A stretch of DNA of 7,083 nt from an uncultured Candidatus Saccharibacteria bacterium (GCA_938042055.1 CALIRX010000062.1:1-7083), one strand, 5' to 3'; shown: positions 1-6,053, counted from the stretch's first letter. Program-made: numbers and translations. The notes: generated from the sequence alone by a model not told the origin.

Positions 1-74
1 GGTGACTCGACGATAACGAGATTTTTCATAACTTTATATTATAACAAATCACTATGTAGCTACAATAACAATCT
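1..74. other. Intergenic left edge, no gene seen
   Basis: This short AT-rich stretch follows the stop codon of the leftward CDP-alcohol phosphatidyltransferase gene. No open frame of note or RNA gene was recognised. A 4-bp hairpin (CTCG at 6-9 with CGAG at 17-20) followed by ATTTTT could be the remnant of a rightward terminator cut by the window edge, but it is too weak to call. Confidence 0.5.
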
Positions 75-782
75 CTATTGACGGCTAGATTCTCCAATGC
101 GACCAAGTAGTGCCGCTATTCCAAGACTGCGATCAACTGCCGTATTTTGGTGCTTTTCTGGATTGTGGCTATTGCCGCTTGCTCGTCTGATATAGCTTGC
201 TGTCGATAGTGTCGCAGGAATTATAGCAGTTGCCGCTGCCAGCCCACCTAGTATCCTGGCTGTGTTGCTAGTTTTTCTTAAGCCGTGCAGCTCAGCAAAT
301 TTACCGGCAGAATATAATATTAGAGATACAACCTCCATGGCCATGGCTATCTTGCCACTTTTTTCAGGCGCCTGTGACATGTCGGGGTTGTCTATATGAG
401 TTTTTATTGAACACGCTGCATTGATAGCGTTAAACGCGGCAATGCCACCAAGTACCAATCTTGGGGCTGTGTCTGCTTCATACATCTTCCATATCGTATA
501 GAATACTTTGATTTTATCTCCAGTATGGTCAACAATTTTGCCTAGTTTAGTTTCTCCTCCAGTTGCTCTGGCTAGTTTGCCGTCTAGCGCATCCATCACA
601 CTGCCAATAACGAAAGCGGCAAATCCTTTAAATGTAGTGGGGTCCTTTATTCCAATGCACGCAGCGGCAGTTCCGATGAGGCTAAGTAGTGTTGGGGGTA
701 TGCCTTCTATACTAAAAAATGGCTCTTCTCTTTTTTTGTCTGTAATGTCATTTTCTGGATGTAAACTGTCGGGGCTTCTCAT
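75..782 (-). CDS. CDP-alcohol phosphatidyltransferase family membrane protein
   Basis: A 235-residue integral membrane enzyme of the family that moves a phosphatidyl group from a CDP-linked lipid to an alcohol acceptor, as in phosphatidylglycerophosphate or phosphatidylinositol-phosphate synthesis. The full family signature D-x2-DG-x2-AR-x8-G-x3-D-x3-D is present with exact spacing: D64, D67, G68, A71, R72, G81, D85 and D89. These acidic residues bind the catalytic metal ions. Hydrophobic segments lie around residues 30-45, 52-63, 108-124, 145-160 and 175-196. The first 20 residues are polar and may be cytosolic. The acceptor alcohol cannot be read from the sequence, so pgsA or any other symbol would be a guess. 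The gene follows dprA after 22 bp and has its own promoter. The ATG at 780-782 is chosen because a TATAAT box ends 8 nt before it. The stop is TAG. Confidence 0.88.
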   Translation of the reverse strand: MRSPDSLHPENDITDKKREEPFFSIEGIPPTLLSLIGTAAACIGIKDPTTFKGFAAFVIGSVMDALDGKLARATGGETKLGKIVDHTGDKIKVFYTIWKMYEADTAPRLVLGGIAAFNAINAACSIKTHIDNPDMSQAPEKSGKIAMAMEVVSLILYSAGKFAELHGLRKTSNTARILGGLAAATAIIPATLSTASYIRRASGNSHNPEKHQNTAVDRSLGIAALLGRIGESSRQ

Positions 783-790
783 AAAGTAGC

Positions 791-819
791 ATTATATAAT
801 AAAACTACCGTAACGTCCA
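791..819 (-). promoter_or_regulatory. Promoter of the CDP-alcohol phosphatidyltransferase gene
   Basis: On the minus strand, TGGACG (814-819) and a perfect TATAAT (791-796) are separated by 17 bp. The -10 box ends only 8 nt before the ATG, so transcription should begin at or next to the start codon. No Shine-Dalgarno is possible in that space. The -35 element overlaps the last codons of dprA. Confidence 0.65.
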
Positions 820-1674
820 GTTGTTCGCCCCGAGAGGCTTAATCACGCCATTGATTTCTAGCATAGTTAACGCCGTGGCGAAGTCTGACGCGGATAATCC
901 TGATTTTTGTTGAATTTCGTCGCCGTCACGAAGTCCTTCTGAGATGAGTTTTATGATAATAGCTTCTTCAATTGTTGCGCTGGCTGCCAATTCTTGACCG
1001 TTGTCTTTTTGTAATTTTTCTGGTGCGATGATTGACAAAACGTCGTCGGCGTCTGTCACCAGATACGCCCCCTGCTTTAATAAGGTATTACAACCTGCCG
1101 ACAACGGGCTTGTTATGTTTCCTGGAACTACAAACAAATCTCTTCCCTGATTCAGTGCGTGAGAGGCGGTGTTCAGTGTACCGCTTCGCTCGGCGGCTTC
1201 AGTGATGATAATGCCATCTGCCAGCCCACTAACCAGCCGATTGCGCTCCAAAAAGCTCCAACGATTGACTATTTTATTATCGCCTTTCATCCATTCTGAA
1301 ACGACCGCGCCGCCCTGCTCTATGATGCTCATGGCTAGTTGATAATTGGTCCGCGGTGAAATATCAGGAAGCTCGTTTGGGACGACCGCCACGACCGTTC
1401 CGCCAGCTTCAATGGCAGCTTTTTGGGCAATGCAATCCACGCCTAGCGCCAGCCCGCTCACGATTACACACCCGGCTTTTGCCAGATCTGTTGCTAATCG
1501 CTCGGTCACTTCTTTTCCGTAGGCAGACGGCTTACGGGATCCGACGATTGATACGACTGGCGCCTTTGTTTCCGGCAACTTTCCCATATAACATAAGCTT
1601 TTTGGTGGATTGGCAATATGTGCTAATCTCTGGGAGAAAATATGCTCATCTGGTGTAATTCTATTGATTTCCAT
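805..1674 (-). CDS. dprA: DNA-processing protein DprA
   Basis: DprA (Smf) binds incoming single-stranded DNA during natural transformation and loads RecA. From the ATG at 1672-1674 the protein has 289 residues. Its Rossmann-like core shows IVGSRKPS (43-50), SGLALGVD (73-80), the RNRLVSGLADG segment and the VVPGN segment, all typical of the family. The C-terminal ~57 residues resemble the DprA winged helix. The N-terminal SAM-like domain of longer DprA proteins is very short or absent. The frame is open to a GTG at 1699-1701, but that codon overlaps the -35 box of the rightward RNA promoter, and the ATG gives the usual EINRITPDE-type N terminus. Saccharibacteria are generally described as naturally competent, which fits. 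The stop is TAG. Confidence 0.93.
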   Translation of the reverse strand: MEINRITPDEHIFSQRLAHIANPPKSLCYMGKLPETKAPVVSIVGSRKPSAYGKEVTERLATDLAKAGCVIVSGLALGVDCIAQKAAIEAGGTVVAVVPNELPDISPRTNYQLAMSIIEQGGAVVSEWMKGDNKIVNRWSFLERNRLVSGLADGIIITEAAERSGTLNTASHALNQGRDLFVVPGNITSPLSAGCNTLLKQGAYLVTDADDVLSIIAPEKLQKDNGQELAASATIEEAIIIKLISEGLRDGDEIQQKSGLSASDFATALTMLEINGVIKPLGANNWTLR

Positions 1675-1681
1675 AAAAAAT

Positions 1682-1709
1682 GTGGTAAAAAGTATTGACA
1701 CTTTGTCAA
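1682..1709 (-). promoter_or_regulatory. Probable dprA promoter
   Basis: On the minus strand a perfect TTGACA (1704-1709) is followed after 16 bp by TACCAC (1682-1687), a weak -10 matching 3 of 6 consensus bases. The -10 ends 7 nt before the chosen ATG, the same spacing seen at other genes in the window. Its -35 box is the other arm of the inverted repeat that forms the -35 of the rightward RNA promoter. Confidence 0.4.
1695..1709. repeat. 15-bp inverted repeat joining two opposed -35 boxes
   Basis: TTGACA-CTT-TGTCAA is a perfect 6-3-6 inverted repeat. The left arm is the -35 of the rightward RNA promoter and the right arm is the -35 of the leftward dprA promoter. It may simply be two back-to-back promoter elements, or it may be a protein-binding operator that controls both. 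Confidence 0.6.
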
Positions 1710-1723
1710 ATGTTTGCTATAAT
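1695..1723 (+). promoter_or_regulatory. Perfect sigma-70 promoter for the structured RNA
   Basis: TTGACA (1695-1700) and TATAAT (1718-1723) match consensus at 12 of 12 positions with the optimal 17-bp spacer. This is the strongest promoter in the window. It points into a stretch with no protein gene that ends in a terminator, as expected for an abundant stable RNA. Predicted start is near 1729-1731. Confidence 0.85.
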
Positions 1724-1729
1724 CAAGGA

Positions 1730-2039
1730 CGATTGGTTAAGTAATCATTAACCAAACGCACCTTATACCCCCTATTCTAACTATATGTTAGGTTGCGCGC
1801 AATGGCATTAAGTATTCTTACCCTCCACTTTTTGCGGTTCAACGTTACGCGCATACTAACCCCTTTAACTGCCCTTTTTCAAAGGCGACCTCTGTTGAGG
1901 TGAGCACTAAGCAGTGTTGATAATAATCAGGCGCGGACTTTTGGAGTTTTAGTCGCGACGCTTCGCTGATACGGTAGCTCGGGTGGGTTGAAGGGTAAAA
2001 AAGCGTCAGGTGATGCCCACCCTTACCTGGCGCTTTTTT
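1730..2039 (+). ncRNA. Structured noncoding RNA, class unassigned, about 310 nt
   Basis: A perfect promoter and a strong terminator bracket this segment, and no convincing protein frame lies within. Pairings found by eye are: 1733-1740 with 1748-1755 (8 bp); 1787-1799 with 1848-1860 (11 pairs and a 2-nt internal loop); 1888-1892 with 1897-1901; 1903-1908 with 1913-1918; and 1926-1930 with 1966-1970, enclosing 1932-1939 with 1951-1957 (one bulge). The 3' segment 1987-1998 can pair with two loop segments, 1818-1823 and 1838-1843, as a pseudoknot. Hallmarks of RNase P RNA (GAGGAAAGTCC, ACAGAA), tmRNA (tRNA-like ends, CCA) and SRP RNA (GGAAGGAAGCAGC-type loop) are absent. 6S RNA is usually shorter and a single long imperfect helix, so it fits poorly. 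Existence as a transcript is well supported; function is unknown. Both ends are estimates. Confidence 0.7.
1997..2039. terminator. Bidirectional Rho-independent terminator
   Basis: Bases 1997-2011 pair with 2025-2039 over 15 positions, one of them a G-T wobble, around a 13-nt loop. The stem begins with six A and ends with six T, so it can terminate the rightward structured RNA and, read on the minus strand, the leftward fur transcript that stops at 2051. The loop contains CCCACCC (2016-2022), complementary to GGGTGGG (1981-1987) just upstream. Confidence 0.92.
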
Positions 2040-2050
2040 GTTGGGAAAAA

Positions 2051-2464
2051 TTATTTATTTTCTATAATATATCGGCACTTTTCGCAAATACCTTCCAGCT
2101 CAAAGTGGTGTTTTGTGACTATGAAATTATGTTTTTTACTAATGAGATCTATGAGTTTTTCGAGTTCTTGCGATTGTATGGGTTCGGCATTTTGACAATT
2201 GATGCAGTAGAGATGGTGATGATGTGGTATAAAAGGTTCCGCCAACTCGTAATAATTCTTCCAGCCAATAGTTATGGTGTTTATAATATTCAGATTATCG
2301 AACATTAGCAGTGTGCGGTAAATGCTGGCACGGTTAATGTTTTTGCAGTTTTTCGCAATATCGCCAACCGTAAGAGGTACATCTGAACTTCGCAGGATAT
2401 CAAATACTTGCTGGCGTGGTTTTGTCAGGCGAAGATTGTGGCGTTCAAATATTTCATTTAGCAT
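2051..2464 (-). CDS. Fur-family metalloregulator, probably Zur-like
   Basis: A 137-residue transcriptional repressor of the ferric-uptake-regulator family, which binds operator DNA when loaded with its metal. The N-terminal winged helix carries RLTKPRQQVFDIL (12-24) and the recognition-helix motif RASIYRTL (45-52). The dimerisation and metal-binding half has the histidine cluster HHHH (81-84) and two CxxC pairs, C87/C90 and C127/C130, which form the structural zinc site in family members. Length is normal. Neighbours include a YcgQ/YcgR-type permease pair and a COG0523 GTPase, which favours zinc sensing; Fur, PerR or Mur activity cannot be excluded from sequence alone. It lies 47 bp downstream of the TIGR03943 gene and has its own promoter overlapped by an inverted repeat, suggesting autoregulation. 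The stop is TAA, 12 bp before the shared terminator. Confidence 0.9.
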   Translation of the reverse strand: MLNEIFERHNLRLTKPRQQVFDILRSSDVPLTVGDIAKNCKNINRASIYRTLLMFDNLNIINTITIGWKNYYELAEPFIPHHHHLYCINCQNAEPIQSQELEKLIDLISKKHNFIVTKHHFELEGICEKCRYIIENK

Positions 2465-2478
2465 AGTGCTATCTGTAG

Positions 2479-2506
2479 TTTATAACTTATTGCAACAAGT
2501 GTGCAA
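2479..2506 (-). promoter_or_regulatory. Promoter of the Fur-family gene
   Basis: On the minus strand TTGCAC (2501-2506) and TATAAA (2479-2484) are 16 bp apart. The -10 ends 14 nt before the ATG, giving a leader of roughly 7 nt. The -35 and part of the spacer lie inside the 21-bp inverted repeat at 2488-2508. Confidence 0.6.
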
Positions 2507-2508
2507 TA
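2488..2508. promoter_or_regulatory. 21-bp inverted repeat, candidate operator for the Fur-family protein
   Basis: TATTGCA (2488-2494) and TGCAATA (2502-2508) form perfect 7-bp arms around a 7-bp centre. The repeat covers the -35 and spacer of the Fur-family gene promoter, a position where a bound repressor would block RNA polymerase. It does not match the classic 7-1-7 Fur, PerR or Zur boxes, so assignment to this regulator rests on position only. Confidence 0.5.
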
Positions 2509-2511
2509 GGC

Positions 2512-3246
2512 TTATATTCCGAGTAGTTCATAAGGATATTTGGGTTGGTTGATTTTTGTGATGTGCGCGTCGGTTATGACGTATTCGGCTTGGCTATTAA
2601 CGATTTTTTGCGACAATTTACCCTTGACGATTAGCCACGTTCCATCCTGGTAGTCTGTTGAAAAGTTTTTCTCGACCAGGATTTTCATAGGCACGCTGTC
2701 AACAGTGCAGCAACTTATAACATATCTGGCAATATTGAAGTAATTATAGCCGTAGTTTTTTAACAGATCATTTGAAACGAAGCCAGTAACGGTGATATCT
2801 TTGCCGTTAAAATAAGCGGCTTCTTTGCAGGAATTTATTGCGGTTTTCCAGCGATTTATTGAGATTGTAGAAGAGCCTTCTTTTGGTTGAGGTGTTTCGC
2901 AACGACTTTCGGGCTCAATAATCATAGGACTTTCTTTTTGCGCGAGGCTGCTTGGAGATAGCGGCTTTGGCGGTAATATATATCCGACTGATAATATAAT
3001 TATTGCGAAATAAGATATTGGGGTAATTTTTTTCAAGCTAATTCTAGATTTGTCTTTTGCGGGTTTATTTTTTAATTGCAACATTATATCAATAAGCAAA
3101 AGTATAACGCCGATTATGCTAATTATGACCGCGAATGTGTGATAGCGTGGATGAATGTAAAAGCCGAGTTGGTCGCGCCAAGCTAATAGCAAAATATATA
3201 CACAAACGACAATTCCGCCAATTGATTTTGCAAGGTTAGCGTACAT
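2512..3246 (-). CDS. TIGR03943 family (YcgQ/DUF1980-like) permease partner protein
   Basis: A 244-residue membrane protein that accompanies UPF0718/DUF318 permeases. Two hydrophobic segments near the N terminus (about 9-23 and 38-56) flank the family motif YIHPRYH (30-36); a third spans about 77-91. A long soluble part follows, ending in an OB-like region with the diagnostic RYVISCC (174-180) and WLIVKGKL. The paired cysteines C179/C180 are candidate metal ligands. The frame is open to a TTG at 3268-3270, but the ATG at 3244-3246 is preferred. It overlaps the stop codon region of the permease by 11 nt, indicating translational coupling within one operon. A G-rich run lies about 9 nt upstream. 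In Gram-positive bacteria the YcgR/YcgQ pair is associated with zinc limitation; the transported substrate is not proven here. The stop is TAA. Confidence 0.87.
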   Translation of the reverse strand: MYANLAKSIGGIVVCVYILLLAWRDQLGFYIHPRYHTFAVIISIIGVILLLIDIMLQLKNKPAKDKSRISLKKITPISYFAIIILSVGYILPPKPLSPSSLAQKESPMIIEPESRCETPQPKEGSSTISINRWKTAINSCKEAAYFNGKDITVTGFVSNDLLKNYGYNYFNIARYVISCCTVDSVPMKILVEKNFSTDYQDGTWLIVKGKLSQKIVNSQAEYVITDAHITKINQPKYPYELLGI

Positions 3247-4279
3247 ATAAGTTAACCCCCAGCCCGACAATTAGAGATAAGATGAACACAGTTAAGGTAA
3301 TTGTTGCAATAAATTTCCAGCGAAAAGTTGTTTTTAATAGCGCAATCATTTTTATGTCTATCATCGGTCCGAATAGCAAGAAAGATAAAATTGAGCCTGT
3401 TGTGAAATTTCGCACGTAAGCCAGTGCGAAGAACGCGTCGATACTGGAGCATATCGAAATGACGAAACTTAGTACGATCATGGATATGACTGATAAGAAA
3501 ATGTCACCGCCGACAGCGTTTATGATGAATCGCGGAACGAAGATTTGTGTGGCGGCTGCGATGCTAGCGCCTAAGACCAACATAGTAAATAATTGCCAGA
3601 ATTCATTACGTGATGAGCTGAATATGTTTGACAATTTTGAACCGTGATTATGAGGGTGGCAAAGTTTTTCAAACTCTGGATTAATGATGGAATCTTCCTT
3701 AAAAAAGCTGACGATAAAAGCGGTTATTTGTACGATAATTAGCGCAAAAATAATTCGCCACCAAACCATTCGGGTGTCAAAACTGAAGGCGGTCATGGTT
3801 GAAATTATAGTTATCGGGTTTAGGATTGGCGCGGCGAAAAGAAAGCTAATAACGTCGGCAGGTTTCAGCTCGTTTGCTATTAAGCTACGTGCAATTGGCA
3901 CGTTGCCACATTCACATACGGGTAAAATTAGCCCGATCATAGAGAGCGTAATTCGTCGAAGAAAGGCGTTTTTTGGCAATATTTTGAAAACGTCTTTTGA
4001 TGATAAAAAGTATCTGATAAGCGCGGATATGATAATTCCTAAAATTAAAAATGGGACCGCCTCGACGATTACGCTTAGCGTCAGCGTGATGAAATCTTGT
4101 AACGACGGAAGTAATTTATTGCACCATTCTGCAAGTTCTCCGTTTAATAACATAACGCCGAATCGCGAGCTGAATTGATAAATAGAAATTATAAGGACGC
4201 CAAAAACTACCCAACCGATCAATTCGCTGTTGGCTGATAAAAACTTTTTTATGCGACCATCTGGCGATTTTTGTGCCAT
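3236..4279 (-). CDS. UPF0718/DUF318 family permease (YraQ/YcgR-like)
   Basis: A 347-residue polytopic inner-membrane protein with about eight hydrophobic segments. The hallmark LPVCECGNVPIARSLI lies at 119-134, with C122 and C124 in the conserved PVCECG turn. A second family motif, SICSSIDAFFALAY, and the FGPMIDIKM segment lie in the C-terminal half, as expected for the two-repeat architecture. A histidine pair in CHPHNHG, in the central cytosolic loop, could bind metal. It is the first gene of a leftward operon with the TIGR03943 protein, the usual partner of this family. Family members are predicted permeases; some act on organoarsenicals (ArsP), but the TIGR03943 partner and the Fur-family gene point to metal handling. 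The ATG is chosen because a TATAAT box ends 7 nt upstream. The stop is TAA. Confidence 0.88.
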   Translation of the reverse strand: MAQKSPDGRIKKFLSANSELIGWVVFGVLIISIYQFSSRFGVMLLNGELAEWCNKLLPSLQDFITLTLSVIVEAVPFLILGIIISALIRYFLSSKDVFKILPKNAFLRRITLSMIGLILPVCECGNVPIARSLIANELKPADVISFLFAAPILNPITIISTMTAFSFDTRMVWWRIIFALIIVQITAFIVSFFKEDSIINPEFEKLCHPHNHGSKLSNIFSSSRNEFWQLFTMLVLGASIAAATQIFVPRFIINAVGGDIFLSVISMIVLSFVISICSSIDAFFALAYVRNFTTGSILSFLLFGPMIDIKMIALLKTTFRWKFIATITLTVFILSLIVGLGVNLYVR

Positions 4280-4286
4280 ATATAAA

Positions 4287-4315
4287 ATTATACTCCATGC
4301 TTATGCTATACTAAA
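4287..4315 (-). promoter_or_regulatory. Promoter of the permease operon
   Basis: A perfect TATAAT on the minus strand (4287-4292) ends 7 nt before the permease ATG. A weak -35, TTTAGT (4310-4315), lies 17 bp away and overlaps the -10 box of the divergent DUF475 gene, so the two promoters probably compete for polymerase. Confidence 0.65.
4304..4312 (+). promoter_or_regulatory. Extended -10 promoter of the DUF475 gene
   Basis: TGC followed by TATACT (4307-4312) is an extended -10 element. It ends 8 nt before the ATG at 4321, so the message should be leaderless or nearly so. No good -35 is visible, as is common with extended -10 promoters. Confidence 0.65.
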
Positions 4316-4320
4316 TCAAT

Positions 4321-5442
4321 ATGAAGCATCTTTTACATTCACATCATCCGTTTCGGATTTTCTGGTTTTCGGTCCTATTAACCTTAGGTCTGGGCAGTTT
4401 GATTTTTAGCCATATGGGCGTTAGCGGTCTTTGGCTATTCACTATTTTGGTGGTTTTGGAAGTTACGTTTAGCTTCGACAACGCGGTGATAAATAGCAAG
4501 GTTTTGGCGGGAATGAGTCAAATCTGGCAGAAAGTCTTCCTGACGGCTGGTATATTTGTGGCGGTGTTTGTTGTTCGATTTATATTGCCAATTGCTATTG
4601 TGATGATTGCGAGCGGCCACGGATTTATGGATGTTGTTAATCTGGCGCTACATAAACCTGTTGAGTACGGCAAAATCCTGCACGAGGCGTCGCCGATGAT
4701 TGACGCATTTGGCGGTGCGTTTTTGATTATGATTGGGCTTAGCTATTTTATCGATTACAACAAGCGTGTTCACTGGATGCGACATGTTGAGCCGATTTTG
4801 GCGAAGGCTGGGCGATTTGAGAATTTTAAGGTGTGCATAATGCTTAGCGTGGCGGCTGTTTTGTATTTTACGGTCGAGGCGCCGCATAAATCTCTGGTGC
4901 TGATTTCGGCAGTGCTTGGAATTGTGTTGCATATCGGATTGGAGCTATTTGGGTCATTTTTCCATGAAGATGATGCGAAATCCGTTAAGATTAAAACTGG
5001 CTGGGCGGCGTTTGCTAGCTTGTTATATTTGGAAGTTCTGGACGCCAGCTTTAGTTTTGACGGTGTGATTGGTGCGTTCGCCATCACCAATAGCGTGCTA
5101 CTAATCGTGGCTGGGCTGGGCGCTGGAGCGATTTGGGTTCGATCACTAACCGTATATTTATTGCGAACAGGCGCGCTTAGCAAATATAAATATTTGGAAA
5201 ATGGCGCTCACTGGGCAATTATGGCGCTCGGCGTGATGATGATTGCCAAATTATTCCACTTGGAATTGCCGGAATGGGCGACGGGTGGCTTGGGCTTATT
5301 ATTCGTGAGTTTGGCGGTCGGCAGCAGTATATTGGAAGCTCGATCGATCAATCTTCAAGAAGCTGCGGCTACAAAATTACATCAAGCCGAAGAGCAGTTG
5401 AAGAACAGTGCTTCAAAAATTGTGCCGCGAAAACGACGCTAG
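4321..5442 (+). CDS. DUF475 (TerC-related) integral membrane protein
   Basis: A 373-residue polytopic membrane protein of the DUF475 family, related to TerC. Two internally similar acidic motifs mark the family: EVTFSFDNAV starting at E47 (D53, N54) and LDASFSFDGVIGAF starting at L240 (D241, D247, G248). E47/D53 and D241/D247 occupy matching places in the two halves, as in TerC, where such residues are thought to coordinate metal. About eight to nine membrane segments are predicted, followed by a charged, probably cytosolic tail (about 350-373) ending in RKRR. TerC relatives have been linked to tellurite resistance and to manganese export for metallation of secreted enzymes; the DUF475 branch itself is poorly characterised. 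It is divergent from the permease operon across a 41-bp shared promoter region and converges on pth with a 7-bp gap. The stop is TAG. Confidence 0.86.
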   Translation: MKHLLHSHHPFRIFWFSVLLTLGLGSLIFSHMGVSGLWLFTILVVLEVTFSFDNAVINSKVLAGMSQIWQKVFLTAGIFVAVFVVRFILPIAIVMIASGHGFMDVVNLALHKPVEYGKILHEASPMIDAFGGAFLIMIGLSYFIDYNKRVHWMRHVEPILAKAGRFENFKVCIMLSVAAVLYFTVEAPHKSLVLISAVLGIVLHIGLELFGSFFHEDDAKSVKIKTGWAAFASLLYLEVLDASFSFDGVIGAFAITNSVLLIVAGLGAGAIWVRSLTVYLLRTGALSKYKYLENGAHWAIMALGVMMIAKLFHLELPEWATGGLGLLFVSLAVGSSILEARSINLQEAAATKLHQAEEQLKNSASKIVPRKRR

Positions 5443-5449
5443 AATCTGG

Positions 5450-6010
5450 TTAATATTTTATACTGAACGGCTCGATAGTTCCGTTAATAAACTTCTCGAC
5501 CAAGTTAATTGATTCGGGCAATATCCAGCTTTGGAGAATCTTTTGCTCGTCTGAGTTGAACTTGCCTAGGACAAAATCTACGTCACCAACTTGGCGCCTA
5601 AGTAAATTATCTGTGCCAATACGAATGTGCCAAAAGTCTGAGCCGACGTGAGCGTGAAGGGATTTTAACCCGTTGCTGCCCGCGTCTCGACCGCCTTTGC
5701 GGGTTCGAATTTTACCAAAATCCAGCGCCGTGTCGTCGTGAATAATTAGTAAATCATCCAATGTCAATTTGTAAAAATCTAAGATTGCTCGGGCGGAAAT
5801 TCCGACCTCGTTGTAAAAAGTAGTTGGCTTAACTAGCAGGATTTTTTCCCCAGAAATAGTGAGTTCGGCGATATCGGCGGAAAATTTTGGCTTATTGCAA
5901 AAAACTGCATTATTCTCTGACGCAAATTTATCAATAGCCAAAAACCCAGCATTATGCCTCGTGTTTGTGTATTTTTCGCCTGGATTTCCCAATGCTAAGA
6001 TGACTTTCAT
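5450..6010 (-). CDS. pth: Peptidyl-tRNA hydrolase
   Basis: Pth cleaves the ester bond of peptidyl-tRNAs released prematurely from ribosomes, recycling tRNA in the cytosol. The 186 residues match the usual length. The N terminus is LALGNPGEKYTNTRHNAGF, with N9 and the catalytic H19. KPTTFYNEVG contributes N67, and HDD gives D92. In the fourth motif, GGRDAGSNGLKSL, N113 is kept but the histidine that normally precedes it (GHNGL in E. coli) is S112. These correspond to E. coli N10, H20, N68, D93, N114 and H113. The ATG at 6008-6010 is supported by an extended -10 element ending 6 nt upstream. Transcription converges with the DUF475 gene and diverges from the GTPase gene. The stop is TAA. Confidence 0.95.
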   Translation of the reverse strand: MKVILALGNPGEKYTNTRHNAGFLAIDKFASENNAVFCNKPKFSADIAELTISGEKILLVKPTTFYNEVGISARAILDFYKLTLDDLLIIHDDTALDFGKIRTRKGGRDAGSNGLKSLHAHVGSDFWHIRIGTDNLLRRQVGDVDFVLGKFNSDEQKILQSWILPESINLVEKFINGTIEPFSIKY

Positions 6011-6016
6011 AGACTT

Positions 6017-6025
6017 AGTATATCA
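6017..6025 (-). promoter_or_regulatory. Extended -10 promoter of pth
   Basis: On the minus strand TGA followed by TATACT (-10 at 6017-6022) forms an extended -10 element that ends 6 nt before the pth ATG, predicting a leaderless message. The TG bases fall in the left arm of a short inverted repeat, TCAC-CTT-GTGA (6023-6033), between the two divergent start codons. Confidence 0.65.
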
Positions 6026-6041
6026 CCTTGTGAAAATGACG

Positions 6042-6047
6042 TATAAT
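6042..6047 (+). promoter_or_regulatory. -10 box of the COG0523 GTPase gene
   Basis: A perfect TATAAT ends 6 nt before the ATG at 6054, so the transcript should start at the start codon. No convincing -35 lies 16-18 bp upstream. This box decides the start: upstream ATGs in the same frame at 5859 and 6036 would lie before or inside the promoter. Confidence 0.6.
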
Positions 6048-6053
6048 AAGCAT

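Noticed and set aside
1..26. Terminator hairpin at the left edge
   Set aside because: Only 4 bp of stem with a 7-nt loop and a short T run; the upstream context is missing.
1675..1701. Longer DprA starting at the GTG at 1699-1701
   Set aside because: The codon overlaps the -35 elements of both promoters; the ATG at 1674 gives the normal family N terminus.
1970..1990. tRNA-like D-arm (GGTAGCTC followed by GGTGGG)
   Set aside because: No matching GAGC strand, anticodon arm, T arm or acceptor stem follows.
1702..2050. RNase P RNA, tmRNA or SRP RNA
   Set aside because: Neither strand shows the conserved cores of these RNAs.
1988..2308. Rightward open frame antisense to the Fur-family gene
   Set aside because: It starts inside the terminator region, has no family features, and lies opposite a clear conserved gene.
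3247..3270. TTG start for the TIGR03943 protein
   Set aside because: A rare start codon deeper inside the permease gene; the ATG at 3244-3246 gives a normal overlap.
5440..5455. Shared terminator between the DUF475 gene and pth
   Set aside because: The gap is 7 bp and no stem with a T run was found.
5695..5712. T-loop-like GGGTTCGAAT inside pth
   Set aside because: It is coding sequence with no tRNA arms around it.
5859..6053. N-terminal extension of the GTPase to 5859 or 6036
   Set aside because: It would overlap pth in antisense and include the TATAAT at 6042-6047; the extension has no family similarity.
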